Shown here piece by piece: positions 1 through 12,468 of a DNA stretch of 64,000 nt. The stretch's first letter is position 1; every line of letters begins with the position of its first letter. The notes beneath the pieces are model-generated. The model worked only from the letters and a program-made list of their open reading frames with translations, had not been told where the DNA came from and made no database searches. A program made the translations under genes and the position numbers. This stretch comes from Rhodosporidiobolus odoratus (lineage: Eukaryota > Basidiomycota > Microbotryomycetes > Sporidiobolales > Sporidiobolaceae): NCBI GenBank assembly GCA_034387635.1, contig JAOANU010000005.1, positions 1-64,000 of the forward strand. Direction: 5' to 3'.

Positions 1-3000
1 GCCTCTTGGCCGTCGATGTAGACCTTGACGTGGACGACGGGTTTGTTGTGAACGCGGGTGTCAACAGTGAGGAGGGTGTATTTGGTGTTGCCGTCGGGGA
101 GGTCTGCGGCGAGGCGTCGTCGGACAACAAAGGGGTAAAGAGCGGTTGGTGAGGCACCAAGAGACACAGCGGTTAGTGTGATCGCGGTCAAGATGGTGTC
201 CGTTGGAAGCAGCGAAAGGGTAAAGGACAAGGTGAGAAAGCAATGAAAGAAGACATGGTCAGTGTCAACTACCACAGAGAGGCTTGCAGGAGGGCAAGAT
301 ACGAGGAGTGCTGTATGCTGGCGTACAAGAGGCAGAGGGGAGGAAGAGCAAGGCGTAGATAAGAAGGAAAGGAGGAATAGCCGCGTACAGTTCAACAAAT
401 GATCCTCGCCCACCGCGCCCCGACCGTGCTTTTGGCTCAAAGTACGAATCGGGAGGTAGAACATGTTGAAGCTAATGATGGCAACCAACGGGAAGGGGCA
501 GGTAAGGCGATAGGGGACAAGGCAAGGCGCAGGCGAGTGAAAGGTCGAGGGAGATCGTGGGAGACATGGAGCGCAAAGAGGAATGCAGAGGGAGAAGGAT
601 GAGCGGAGAGGAGCGGCGAGGGTATAGCGCCGGCAGAGAATTGCAATGAAAGGAGAATGCAAGAAAGAAAGGGGATGGAAGGATCAGTCCCGACCTTTCG
701 AGCGGATTGAGAGGAAAGAACGCACGGTGAAGTGGAAAACTCAGTCACAGTTGTCCTGATGGACGCAGAGGCAAACTCGTGCCTATCACCAGAGAGAACG
801 ATGACGTTGGGGATGTACTGAAGAACGTCCATGATCTCGTCGCGGGCGGTGGTGAAGGAGGCCCAGGTGTCTTCACCGTGGGCTGCAGCGGTGGTCGAAG
901 TGAAAAGCACAATGTGCGAGGCGATAGGGAAGCAATGCGCGATGCGGGAGGCGAGGAAACAATGGGCGGAAGGAAGGAGGATTGGGCGGACGGAAAGAGG
1001 CAGCAAGCAGGCCGATGGGGGGATTGCGGCAGTGCAAATAGCGTGGCGAGAGGGGAGACCAGGGATGATGGCGAATGAAGGAGCAGAGCGGAGCGAGGGG
1101 GTGCAGTGTGATCGTACGGCGAGTGCAGAGAGAGAAGGAAAGCGAGAAATTGGGTGGGGGCGAGGGCGAGGTTGAGACCGCCGAAAAGGGCAGAAGGAAA
1201 GTCGAGGTCAGTAACGTGTACGAGAGCAATGTAGAGGAGAAGCGCGCGAGAGAAAACTATAACGTACACCACAGACTCATCAAGGGCACCGACGAGTGTA
1301 CAAACTTCCAGGTAACGGTGTTGTTGACCTATCCAAGGCAGGTGCAAAGCTCGTCAGTCTCTGTCTTGATGGGCACACCTTACCCGGTTGGCGTGCGCAG
1401 AGGACAGCGAGGAATCCCAGCTAGCAGAGAAAGTACGACGTACCTGAGCAAGCCAATCAAAGAGAACCTCCTTCTGCCTCTCCCCGAGCATAGTCTTGAC
1501 CTCATCGTCGTCGTTCGCATTGTCGGAGCGGTGCTTGCGAGTGTCGAGGACGAAGTGGGCAGAGTCGCCGACGCTGTTGGAACAGATCCAGCGGTCAATC
1601 CCAATGAGCAAGGGCGAGAGGGAGAAGGAAAGCGAAGACGCACCGGAACTCGTAGTAATTCTCGCCACTCGGCTCGTCGAGAGAATCAGGATTGGCATTG
1701 CCGAGGTAAGTTCGGTAGGCGCTGTTCGCGGGCTTGAAGTAAGGTGAAGATTCGTTGGCCGCAAAATCCTGCTCGCGATACAAGGACCAGCAGGCAGTTG
1801 CGTCAGCGAGCGAGGGAGAAGTGGTCTAAGGACGAAGGATAGGGAGACCGGGTGCAGGGGAGACGAGCTCACATTGTAGATCTCGTGGTCATCGTAAATG
1901 GCCATGATCGCTGCGGGTGGTGGGAGACGAAGTTGTCAGCGGAGTCATACGAATGAGAGGAGGCAGAAGGCAGAGCAGGGAAGTAGGAAACCGGAGGACG
2001 ATGGCGAGGGAGGCCGATCAAGAATCATGGAAAGCTGCCAAAGAGGCGCAGAAAGGAACTCGACGCACGAATCTTCTCAACCACCTTCTTTATCTCCGGG
2101 CTCGCAAACGCCTGCCTGTACCGCTTATTGTACTGCTTGGCGTCGCTTCCCGCGTACCAAGGAACATCGGCGTAGATAAAGTCGCTGCTCATCGAGGAAA
2201 GTCAACACGGCGAGTGCAGACCAGAGGCAAGAAGGATAAGGGCGGGAAAAAGCACAACGCACCCGAGGAACAACATGAACCTGACGGCTTCCCTCTCGGC
2301 CACCTTCAAGAAATGTTCGGCGCCCCTGACCGTGCGCTTGTGCCACGGTCCTTCGTACGGGAAGCCAGGCTTGAGGCACGACGACGAGGCAAAGGTGTAG
2401 TGGGTACCTTCCCCTGCCACACTTCCCGCAAGAGAAAGCAGGGAAGGGTCGGAGAAGGTAGTGAAAGTTTGAGAGCGCGGGAAGGCGGGGTGGTGAGAGG
2501 TTTGGGCGAGGGTCGGGCGGAGGAGACGGTCTGCAGGGCCGGAGGAGCGAAAGAAGGGCAGAGGGGGAGAGCGCAACGAAGCAGACGTCAGCACCGCGAC
2601 GCGCAAGTTCAGATAGATAAGGGTGCAGCGTACACTCGTATTCAGTCGCAGCCCACAACCCCTCCAACTTGACCGTCGCGACCCAGTCCTCCTCCTCCTT
2701 CGTCATCAAGTCTGGTCCAACCTCCCACTTACTCTGCACCGGCGTAGTCGGCCGGTAGATGACCCTCGCGCCGCTAAAGTCCTCGGCGGGGAGAAACCCG
2801 CCGTCCGAGTTGTTGGCGGGGACGACGCCTGCGACGATCGGACCGGTGCTCGCTCCAAGCGTGTTGATCAGTGAAGACTCGGGCGGGATGCGGGCGGTGA
2901 GCTTGACGGCGTTGTGCGAGACGGCGCCGATGCGAGCAAAGGCGAGGGCGGACTCGTCCATGCCAAAGATCGGGGTCCAGGTGAAGTCGAGAACGAGGAC

Positions 3001-3779
3001 AAAGACGATAGCGTTCAAGCCCCAGGAGAGGTAGTTGAGGAATCGAGAGGTCGGGGTTGGAGTGCCGAAGAGGAGAGAAGTAAAGATGTGCCCGAGGGAG
3101 GCTTTGGGTTGAGGGCGGTTCCTAGGGAGGCGCTCTCGCTTGGTCATCGCCGTCGCAGTAGTTGGGGTTGACGGTTCTGAGTCGGACGCCGATGTTTGAC
3201 CCGAAGCAAGGAGCTGCAGCGGATCTTTCGCGGCTCCACCCTTCTTCTTCTTGTTCTTCTTGGATGAGACGCTCCCGTTCGGCGTACCCGGAGGTTGGAC
3301 GTGCGGGTGCTTGTTGTACACCGCGTTGTCCTCTCCACGTGCCGGCTCGCCTTCCTTGAGGACATCAGCGAAGGAAGGGCGGGCTGAAGGATCGGAGGGT
3401 ACGAGGGCGGCTTCAGCGGGAGTGGAAGGAGGTCGAGGGATGTTTGAGGTTACGCGGTAGGTTGATGCGGTGTGTAGGAAGAAGAAGAGCGGTAAAAGGT
3501 AGGGTCTGCACGGAAGGAAGGGATTAAAACAGTTCCGAGGGAGACAAGATTGAGAGTAACTGACCCAAATCGACCCGGAATCCATCGCAGGAAGACTGCG
3601 AGTACGACAATCGTCAGATCTGTAGCTCCGTAGCACAACCAAGGTAGAAAGAGGTCACCATAAGCGGTGAAGCGGAATAGAATTGAAGCTGTCGCTCCAA
3701 TCGACCGCGATAATCCCTGCACTCACAATGAGATTAGCTGCGTACAGCTCACATCCAGTAGCAGGGTACTACGCACCAT
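1..3779 (-). CDS. PhoD-like phosphatase (metallophosphatase), 3' end missing
   Basis: Membrane-anchored PhoD-family phosphatase, a metal-dependent phosphoesterase. The N-terminus carries several hydrophobic segments (for example around LPWLCYGATDLTIVVLAVF), then a low-complexity linker with a KKNKKKKGG run, then the PhoD ectodomain starting near SHNAVKLTARIPPESS. Family motifs follow in order: FIYADVPWYAGSDAKQYNKR near 2.1-2.2 kb, AIYDDHEIYN near 1.88 kb, DSAHFVLDTRKHRS near 1.55 kb and VIVLSGDRHEFAS near 0.78 kb. The frame is still open at base 1 (VHNKPVVHVKVYIDGQE), so the C-terminus lies outside the window. The start chosen is ATG 3779-3777. It is followed directly by an intron (3776-3717), after which the frame reads GLSRSIGATASILF; an in-frame TAG lies just upstream. 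The hydrophobic N-terminus suggests a membrane location. The natural substrate is not evident. Confidence 0.85.
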
Positions 3780-3950
3780 CTTGACCTGCTACGGCTGCAA
3801 CTCGACCGCTAGAGACGGTGTGATGAAAACGAGGCAGCAAACAAAGAGGAGCGTCATTTTTCACAAGTCCGATTCAGGTGAAAAACTTTTCTCTTCCGCT
3901 TCTTCGATTTGTATGCACAACCAGTGTCTACCCGTATTGCTTTACACAGC

Positions 3951-5012
3951 TTACGGTCCCGCTCTGATGCCCAGACTCCTCAGCAGTGGCGGTCTTGGCA
4001 GATTGAGCGACCGAGCGTGCACCCTTGCCCGATTCCATGACAGAAAGGCCGAAAGGTAGTATCCTCCGACACACCACAGCACGCCTGCGAGCCAAAAGGT
4101 GACACACGAGATCAGTTCTACAGAACCTGAAGGGCGGAAGAGCGACACGGACCTTGCAGAAGCGGGAAGATGACCTGCAGAAGAGCCACGGCGAAGTCGG
4201 AGGAAACGCGAAAGGACGAGCCGGAAGAGAACCGCAAGGAATGCAAATGACGGTGAAAGCAGGCGAAGGAGATCAGTACCCCCAAGACAAGGCGGCAGCC
4301 GTGCACAGCTCAAAGGAGGGTCGTCGCACCTGATCCCTCAGCACCACCCACCCAACCTTCCCCCACTCGACCCTAACCCCATCCATCAGATCAAACACGT
4401 TCACCTCCTCTCTTCCGCTTCCCTCGCCTGTACCGCCGGCCTGTCCAGTCCCTTCCGCGGTCAAGTCGGTCGTGACGAGGACAGCCTTTTCCGTGGCCGC
4501 CGTTTTGGCTTCGGACGAGGGCGAAGGCGAGAGTGAGGGAGCGGTAGGCAAGGGAGAGAGGCGATGAATGAAAGGGCGTAGAGAAGCCAAGACTCCTTGT
4601 TCAAAGCTGCGGGTCATTGTGAGCGTGTCATTCCAGGGGACGAGGTAACCGAAAACAAGGCAGGGCGACGAACCGTAAATCTGGAACAGCCGGTACCGGT
4701 ACCCTGTCAGCTTGCTCGCCCCTCCTCCTTCCCTCGGTTCTCTCCACATCTCCCCCCTTTGCAACACTCCCGCTTCGCTGACTCCTCCTTTTCCGATCCG
4801 CCTCGGCGAGTTTCTCGCTCAACCCTCTCAGTCCATCATCCGCCGGTACGCTCGTTTGGACTGCTTGACCGGTAGATGGGTCAGAAGTGAGGTGCAGGCC
4901 GGGGAGGTGAGTAGGGTCGAGTGAACTGCAAAGTGGATGAGAAGGAGGGGGGAGGTGGGGGTCAGCGTGAGAGCTGGGGGGGCGCAGCATAGCGAATGAA
5001 GGCGTACGTCAT
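3951..5012 (-). CDS. unidentified membrane protein
   Basis: I do not recognise this gene. Its coding character rests on splice signals and frame. ATG at 5012 is followed after five bases by an intron (5007-4926, GTACGC donor, GCTGAC branch, TTGCAG acceptor). The next exon reads SLDPTHLPGLHLTSDPS and an acidic/basic stretch around EKLAEADRKRR. A later exon contains GYLVPWNDTLTMTRSFEQG and VNVFDLMDGVRVEWGKVGW. The last exons give VIFPLLQGVLWCVGGYYLSA, a likely transmembrane segment, then a basic tail ending LRSLGIRAGP. The join between the second and third exons (about 4.70-4.68 kb) is unresolved. An alternative upstream start at 5189 stays open. It lies 172 bp downstream of nothing on its strand except the PhoD-like gene, which follows it tandemly. 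Confidence 0.5.
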
Positions 5013-5189
5013 GCCCGTGACTGCGAGTGTCTTGTTGCTCTGCTTAGGATGAACTCGGGGAGTTTGTGTGAGCGAGATAGAGAGCAGACTGCGCCAACTG
5101 ATGAAACTATTTATTCCGACCTTCCTGTGTACAAACACCGCACCTGGCTTCAGTGAGTGCAGCGTCGCTCGTAACCTGCTGCCCCGCAC

Positions 5190-5735
5190 CTGGCGGAGTC
5201 CGCGCTGGCCTCCGAGACGTGCTCGGAAGCTGCTCCTTCTCGATCACTCCGCCGCGGGAAGGTCGACGCAAGCAATTGCCTCTCGCCTCGCGACTCTGCG
5301 ATCCACTGCAGGCCGCTCGGTATACCCTGTGCGGCTGTGGCTATGTGCCGTCCGCCCAGCTCTCCAAGCGCTGGTGACACAGGCAAATTGCCTTGCATCT
5401 GCCTCCAGCTTTTTCTTTCTCCTTTTCTCGCCACTTCCGTCTTCTGTGCCATCAACAGACCGGCCAAGGTCCCTCGAGGCCCTAGCTCGCGCTTCAGTGC
5501 CGCTGCCCGGTCGTCTGAAGCGGGGTGCTTCTGACTAAATTAAAGAGGCCAGGCTGCGAATCGCTCGATGGGCAGAAGACCAGGCTAAGTGGTCAAGATA
5601 AGAGAGCAAGGTACAGACTGAAAGGGGTGTGTATAGACAAGAGAAGCTAACGGGAAGGTAAGGAGAGGTTGAACTAAGAAAAGAGGTCAAACAGACAACA
5701 GCGAAATCGACACAATGATAGACCATCCTCCCACC
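5190..5735. other. intergenic spacer
   Basis: This lies between the 3' end of the hydrolase gene and the 5' end of the membrane-protein gene, both on the minus strand. A 156-codon plus-strand frame (5068-5538) runs through it but has no family resemblance and Ser/Arg/Leu-biased composition. I see nothing else I can support. Confidence 0.4.
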
Positions 5736-8047
5736 TCAATCGAGGCTCAACAGCCCCCTGAGCTCCTCCCGACACCTTTCCTCCTCCCTGCCCCCCACTC
5801 CACACCCCCTCTTCCCACCTTGCCAATCTTTGACCCACTCCCTCAACCCCTCGCCGACCACCTCCTCGACAAACTTCCTCCCCTCATCCGGACCCTCTCC
5901 CTTTCCCAACACCGCAGTCGGACGATTCGGGTACCTCCCCCTCCTTCGCTCCCACGCCTTGGCTCCATCCGAAGCTTTGCCCAACTCCCTCTCATGAGCC
6001 TCCTGAAGCGTCGACCGCTCGACCAGCCCGCTAACAAACTCACGAGAGCGGGACAAGACCCTCCTTCGCCTCGACACGCCCTTGAAAGCCCACCAAGTCC
6101 TCTTGATCCCCAGTTCACTCACGAGGGCCGGGACGGTTCTTGTGAAAAAGTGAGGTATCGCGGCGAATCGAGTTTGGGGGTTCGAGGTGTAGAAGAGGGA
6201 GGGGGAGGTGGGGTGGATGTAGAGGAATGAGTGGATCAGACGGGGGTGGAGGGCGGCGAAGAGGGAGGTTAGGGAGGTGGAACGGCCGCGGGAGATGAGG
6301 ACGAAGCCGGACCGGGCTAGGGGGGAGGGGGCGGCGGCGGGTGACGAGGAGGAGTCGAGAGGAGCGAGGGAGGGAGGAGGTTCGAGACGGGCCATTTCGC
6401 CCGAGACCGAGAGAGCTTGAGTGAGGGCGCTGACGAGGTGGGGTGCGGAAGAAGAGGGGGACCCATCCGAGTAGCCGTACCTACGTTGAGTCGGGCGCAC
6501 GTCAGTCTTGTCGCATGTCGTGACGAAAGGCTAGTTTACGGAGGAAATGCACGACAGGAAATGAGAAACATAGCGACTCACCCTGGACGGTCCCACCAGC
6601 ACACCCTGATCTCGACATCTCCGCTGTTCAGGTCGCCATCCTTCAACATCCTCAACACCCACTCTGCATCAACCTGCCCAGGTACCCCTTGCTCACTCTC
6701 AACAAGGATGGTGCGCCGGACGGTAGGGCGACCTGAGGCGTCGATCGAGGTCGAGTTGGCGGGGGACGAGTCGATCGGAGCGTTGGAGGGGGAGGATGTG
6801 GTCGTGGTCAGCATGGGAGGATCGTCCAACCCGAGACCGCGGCACGACAGGTGAATGCGGTACTCGCGGCCGTGGGCTTGGAAGAGACCGCGACCGAGTT
6901 CACTGCAGCAGGGAGTTCATCAGTTCTGTTCAGCTCGCGTGCCGGAGACGGAAAGGTAAGGAGATATGCGAGAACAAAGAGAGAGAGAGAGAGAGAGAGA
7001 CGCACGGGAAGTATTTCCTACCCCACAACGTCGGTTCGACTTTCCACCTCTGGCCGGGCTGTTCCACGCTCGAGTCGACCGCCCTCACGACGACATTCAC
7101 GGTGAGCAGCACAAACGCCACCAGGACAGCGAGGTGGGCGGCGGCGATCGGGAGACTGATGCCGAGGAAGCCGAGTCCAGCCCTACCCGCACGTTTGACG
7201 CTGACCCAAAAGCCGGTGGGTTGTTCCCCTCCGAGCTCCGAGTCGAGTTCCTCGGGTGGGTCCAGGAGCGGGGCGTACTTGTCCGTCAAGGCCGCCGAGA
7301 GGGCCGAGTGGACCAGCGAGACGATGGCGAGGGCGAGGAGGATGAAGGTGAGAGGGCCCTCGACGACGCGCAGTTGGGTGACCGAGAGGCAGAGGATGAG
7401 GGTGAGGAGGGCGAAGATCGAAGAGGTGAGGGAGGTGTAGAAAGCTAAGTTGGGAGACTCGTGGGGGAAGAGGAAGGCGAGGAGGGCGGCGCTGCGGGCA
7501 GAGAAGATGGGGATTAGTACAAGGATCAGAGTACCAAGGTCAGGTGGGCAGGGAGCGACGCACGTGTTGGTGGTGCAGGAGAGGAACGAGACCCAGATTG
7601 GGAGGAACATGCTACCGCGGTGAGCCGGTAGAGCCGAGTACTGAATGAAGGGCGACTTGATGGCGAGGAGGGACATGAGCCAAAAGTAGCCATTGACGAC
7701 TACGGGTTACAAGGTCAGTTCAGACCGCTGCGGACAACTCGAGGAAGGTTCAACGTACGTAGGAGGAGTGCGGCGACTGTCCAATCAATCCTCAGACTCC
7801 AAGGTTTTCTCCTCTGACCATCTCTGCTGGCGAGTTCCCTGTCTGCGGCCAGGGCAGCCCTGTCCCTCTGAGCTTGAGTGTGATAGTCTCTGCTGCTTGC
7901 CCTGCCGAGTAGAGCCGTGCGTTCGCTGTCGTCTTGGCCTTGTCCCGCCGGGATCGGGTGATGAGTAGGTGGGGCTGCATGTTGAATCTCTGCATCGTAC
8001 GGTGTGTCCGAGTAGGGAGTGGACGTCGGTTGACGTGGAGGTGCCAT
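5736..8047 (-). CDS. multispanning membrane protein with C-terminal alpha/beta-hydrolase domain
   Basis: The protein has two parts. The N-terminal 50 or so residues are polar (TPYSDTPYDAEIQHAAPP) and end in a basic stretch. Four to six hydrophobic segments follow, including LAFLFPHESPNLAFYTSLTS, PLTFILLALAIVSLVHSALS and AHLAVLVAFVLLTVNVVVRA. After an exon containing REYRIHLSCRGLGL comes an alpha/beta-hydrolase-like half with CWWDRPGYGYSDGSP, the usual strand and helix preceding the nucleophile, and FVLISRGRSTSLTSLFAAL at the nucleophile-elbow position. There the expected G-x-S-x-G reads S-R-G-R-S. This architecture matches a fungal family often labelled 'mitochondrial integral membrane protein'; substrate and compartment are unknown. 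The start is ATG 8047; the stop TGA is at 5738-5736. The elbow lacks a clear serine-flanked glycine pair, so catalytic competence is uncertain. Confidence 0.72.
6978..7000. repeat. (AG)n dinucleotide repeat in an intron
   Basis: About 11 AG units lie between the membrane half and the next exon of the hydrolase gene; on the coding strand this is a CT-rich stretch near a splice site. Confidence 0.9.
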
Positions 8048-8361
8048 ACTTGCTACACAGCGAGGGAATCAGGCGAAACGGGAAGAGAACAAGAAGCGGG
8101 GGCCAGGGGAATGACGAAGGTTTGTTGAGGGGAGGAGCAGGAATACAAGTTGACCCAGGTTTGTAATGTCAATACAACTGATCAAGTGCTTGTAGTGTAA
8201 TGCTAATTTCCGCTTCTCCCCACTCCCACTAAACGCTGATTCTGACCCTCGCACTCCCTCACAAGGGTTGCTGAACCTGCTCGACCTCAACACGACGAGC
8301 TCAGTCACGCGCCTAGTTCGCCTCTGATCAACTTCAACTAGCAACTGTTTAGACTCGCAAG
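8048..8361. promoter_or_regulatory. divergent intergenic region hydrolase/SEC26
   Basis: 314 bp separate two divergently transcribed genes, so both promoters must lie here. I see pyrimidine-rich tracts just before the SEC26 ATG but no TATA box or regulatory motif I would name. Confidence 0.55.
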
Positions 8362-11300
8362 ATGGACTCGTCAACCAAACAACCCTGCTTCACCCTCGTG
8401 GCAGATGATTCAGAAGCACTCGGTCTACCCTCAGGGGGTTACCAAACCAGCGATCTCAGGGCTGCCCTCGAAAAGGGAACCGACGAGGTCAAGTTGGACA
8501 CGTTGAGGAGGATCATCGTAATGACCTTGAACGGTCAGCCCCAGGTCCGTCGCACTTCCTGATCAGCACCGCACAGTCAACACCTTGCACGCGCGAGAAA
8601 CCCGCGACGAGGACAGCGAGACGAGCCAAGCCACCCCGAGTATGTGGAGCAGCCAGACCGCGACAGACCAGTCCTGCACGCCGCGTGCAAGCCAGTAAGA
8701 GATCGCGCGTGCGGCGAAGAGCCGGACGGGCGCTTGTGCGCGCAGTTACTGTCATTCGACGCGCTCTCCCATTCCTCGGGTCGCGACTTTTTCCTCGTCG
8801 CGCTTCGCTCAATAGCCTCACCGTGTCGACCATAAGCGATTTCCACGCACCGTACTGACCCCTCACTCGTAGCCCGCCCTCCTCATGCCCGTCATTCAGT
8901 TTGTCCTCCCCAGCAAGAGCAAGCACATCAAGAAGCTCCTGCAGTACGCTTCCCTCCTTCAGAGTTTCGGATTCTAGCTTATGTGACCTTGTGCACGAAT
9001 ACGCAGCTTCTACTGGGAGATCTGTCCGGCCATGGACGAATCGACGGGCAAACTCAAGCAAGAAATGATTCTCGTCTGCAACGCGATTCGAAACGACCTT
9101 CAGCACCCGAACGAGTACATCCGAGGGGCTACCCTGAGGTTTGTGCAAAAGTTGCGGGAGCCGGAATTGCTCGAACCGTTGATTCCGACGGTCAGGTCGT
9201 GTCTGGTAGGGCTCCCTTTCTCTTGCCTTCCCCGTGGCATTACAATACTGAATGTTCTCTCCACTATGGTGCTACAGGAACACCGCCATTCGTATGTTCG
9301 CAAGAACGCCGTCATGGCCGTCTTCACCATCTATCAGAACCACGAATTCCTCATCCCGGACGCACCCGAGTTGATCCAGACCTTTATGGCTGCGGTATGC
9401 CCACCCGGTCACTGTACTTTGCGTCCTCGGGACTGACCGACTCTCGCTCCCGCAGGAATCCGACACGACCTCGCTCCGCAACGCCTTCACCCTCCTCATG
9501 ACCCTCTCCCCTTCCCGCGCCGTCGAATACTTCCTCAGCGTCTACGACACGATCCCCCAATTGGACGAGATGATGCAGCTTTCGATCATCGAACTCATCC
9601 GCAAAGAGTCCAAGGCGGGAGGGACGGGCGCGACGGAGGGCCCGATGAAGGCCAGGTACATCAAGACGATTTTTGCGTTGTTGAGTAGTGGGAGCGGAAA
9701 TGCGGTTGTGTATGAGGCGGCGGCCACGTTGACGACCTTGACTCAGAACCCGGCGGCGGTCAAGGGTGCGTTAGCTACCTCTCTTTTCTCGCTGGACCTA
9801 GCTCTGACCTCCGTTTCGTCGTCCTCGGTTGAACAGCTGCGGCCTCCTCCCTCATTGCCCTCACTCTTTCCGAGCCCTCCAACAACGTCAAGACCATCGT
9901 CCTGTCTCGGATCGCCGCCCTGCACGCCAAACACGAACACATCCTCGATGACCTCGTCATGGATATTCTCCGAGTCCTCGGCTCGCCCGACATGGACGTC
10001 CGCAAGAAAGCCCTCTCGATCGCCATGGACATGGTTAGCTCTCGCAACGTCGAAGACGTGGTCGGCTTCTTGAAGAAGGAACTGGGCCGGACGATGGATC
10101 CCACCTTTGAAAAGGCGGTCGAGTACCGTCAACTGTTGATTCAAACCATTCATACCTGCGCGATTCGACACTCCGAGGTCGCTTCGTCGGTCGTACACGT
10201 CCTGATGGACTACCTCTCGGACTCCTCCAACGCCTCCGCCATCGACGTGATCGCCTTTGTTCGCGAAGTGGTGGAAAAGTTCCCCGATCTTCGTTCGGGA
10301 ATCGTGGGCAAGTTGTTGGAGTCGTTTGGCGAGATCAAGAGTGGAAAGGTGTACAGGGGGGCGATGTGGATCGTGGGCGAGTATGCCAGTGGGAGGGAAG
10401 AAATTGAAGCGGCCATGAGGGGAGTGAGAAGGGTGGTCGGCGAGGTGCCGATTCTGGCGAGTGAGCAGGTGCGTCCTCATCGCCCTTCTGCTATCACCCG
10501 CTCTGAGGAAGAACCGAGATTGACGAGCCTCTTGTCATTCCACACAGCGCATCCTCGACGCCGCCGAGCAAGAAGCTTCGGCCTCGTCCTCCTCCGCCCT
10601 CGACGCCAACGGCGACTCGACCCTCCCCTCCGCCTCCGTCGCTACCACCAGAACCCGCGTCCTAGCCGACGGAACCTACGCGACCGAAACCGTCTACTCC
10701 AACAATACGTCCGCGTCGACCACTACTCAAGCCGCCTCGCTCGAGGCCGTCAAGGCGGCGGCTAAACCCCCCCTTCGTGCGTTGATTCTCGGAGGGGACT
10801 TTTACACGGCGAGTGTGCTGGCTGCTACGCTGGTGAAGCTTTGTTTGAGGTATCAGGGGTTGGTTGGGCAGGGGGACAAGAGCGGGAACGAATTGAGGGC
10901 AGAGGTCAGTCTCCCGAGTCGCCTTGTCTTGGTCTTCGCGCTCTCGTGCTGGCTTAAGCGCGGAGCGTGACCAACGAATAGCTCGATTCCGAGACTGACT
11001 TTGTGGTTATGCCTTCTTTCTCTGCAGTGCATGCTCATCATGACCTCCACCATCCGCGTCGGTCAATCGCACTTTGCTTCTGTCCCGATTGACGAAGACG
11101 CTACCGAGCGCATCATGTCCTGCCTTCAATCGCTCGCCTCCCCGTCTGCGTCCTCCCTCGCTCGAGTCGAGGAGATCTTTTTGCACGACACTCAGGCGGC
11201 GTACACGAGGATGGTGGCGCACGAGGAGAAGAAGGCGCTCGAGAAGAAGAGGAGGGAGGAGAAGAAGAGCAGGGTGCAGCCGGATGATCTGATTCAGTTT

Positions 11301-12468
11301 AGGATGTTGAAGGGCAAGGAGAAGGGGGTGGAGGCGGATGAGGTACGTGTCAGGTTTCGAGCCTTGTTCTGGGATCGAGAGCTTGGCGGTACCGATTGAC
11401 ATCTGCGCTGCGCCACACAGTACGAACTCGACCTCTCCGCCGCGACGGGTGCTTCGACCGCGTCGACCAACTCAGACTTCCTTTCCAAGCTGTCGCGCGT
11501 AGTCCAACTAACGGGTTTCTCCGACCCGGTCTACGCTGAAGCTTACGTCCACGTTCAAGGGTTCGACATCCTCCTCGACGTCTTGCTCGTCAATCAGACC
11601 GACGAGACGCTTCAGAATTTGACGTGCGAGTTTGCCACGCTTGGGGATTTGAGGTTGTTGGAGAGGCCGAATAGTTATACTCTTGGACCGCAGAGCTTCC
11701 AGAGTGTAAAGGCGACCGTCAAGGTGCGTACATTCCTTCCGCTTTCGTCTTTTTCCACTCGCTTAGCTTACTGGTCGCCGTGCGGTCGCCTACATACGCA
11801 GGTCTCCTCTACCGAAACGGGCGTCATCTTCGGCAACATCTTCTACGATTCTGCCTCGGCTTCGTCGGCTGTCGCTGCCGGGGGAGATAACGCCCACTGC
11901 GTGGTGTTGAACGACATCCATATCGACATTCTGGATTACATTCAGGAGGGGTGGTGCAATGAGGCTCAGGTATGCCTCACTCCTTCTCGGCGGTGGTGGC
12001 GCAAGACTGACAACGCCCTGGGTGTAATGCACGCAGTTCCGATCGATGTGGACCGAGTTTGAGTGGGAGAACAAGGTCAACGTCAATACCAACATTGATG
12101 ACTTGCGGGCTTGTGCGTCATCCTCTTGTCACTCTCTTGGACTCTCGAACCGTGATCTGACTCTTCACCTTCGATGTCGTCTCGTCTCGTTGCCTCTGTC
12201 CTGTCGCCTTCTAGACCTCGCCCACATCATGTCGTGCACCAACATGGCCTGCTTGACCCCCGACGCGGCCCTCGAAGGCGACTGCGGCTTCCTCTCAGCC
12301 AACCTGTACGCTCGATCCCTGTTTGGGGAAGACGCGTTGGCCAACTTGAGCATCGAAAAATTGGCGGATGGGAGTTTGGCCGGTCATGTCAGGATTAGGA
12401 GTAAGACGCAGGGGATTGCTCTGAGCTTGGGGGACCGGATCACGGTTAGTCAGAAGCTTCAGCAGTAG
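8362..12468 (+). CDS. SEC26: coatomer subunit beta (beta-COP)
   Basis: Beta subunit of the COPI coat, which drives Golgi-to-ER and intra-Golgi vesicle budding. The N-terminus ([15 protein letters not shown]) leads into the adaptin-like HEAT solenoid: [75 protein letters not shown], and [20 protein letters not shown] followed by [13 protein letters not shown] variable Ser/Ala/Thr linker near 10.6 kb precedes a Lys/Glu-rich helix (about 11.2 kb) and the C-terminal appendage, with [36 protein letters not shown] and [14 protein letters not shown], ending [14 protein letters not shown]. Exon 1 is 8362-8544 and exon 2 starts at 8873; about ten introns are visible. Length and order fit the family and no break was seen. 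Confidence 0.95.

Noticed and set aside
3642..3722. Starting the PhoD-like protein at the open frame beginning at 3722 or 3642
   Set aside because: The 3722 frame begins with GTG, inside an intron acceptor region, and the 3642 frame reads through an intron. The spliced ATG at 3779 keeps the hydrophobic N-terminus in frame.
5068..5538. 156-codon plus-strand open frame upstream of the membrane-protein gene
   Set aside because: No domain resemblance, biased Ser/Arg/Leu composition and overlap with the 5' flank of a minus-strand gene; GC-rich DNA commonly leaves such frames open.
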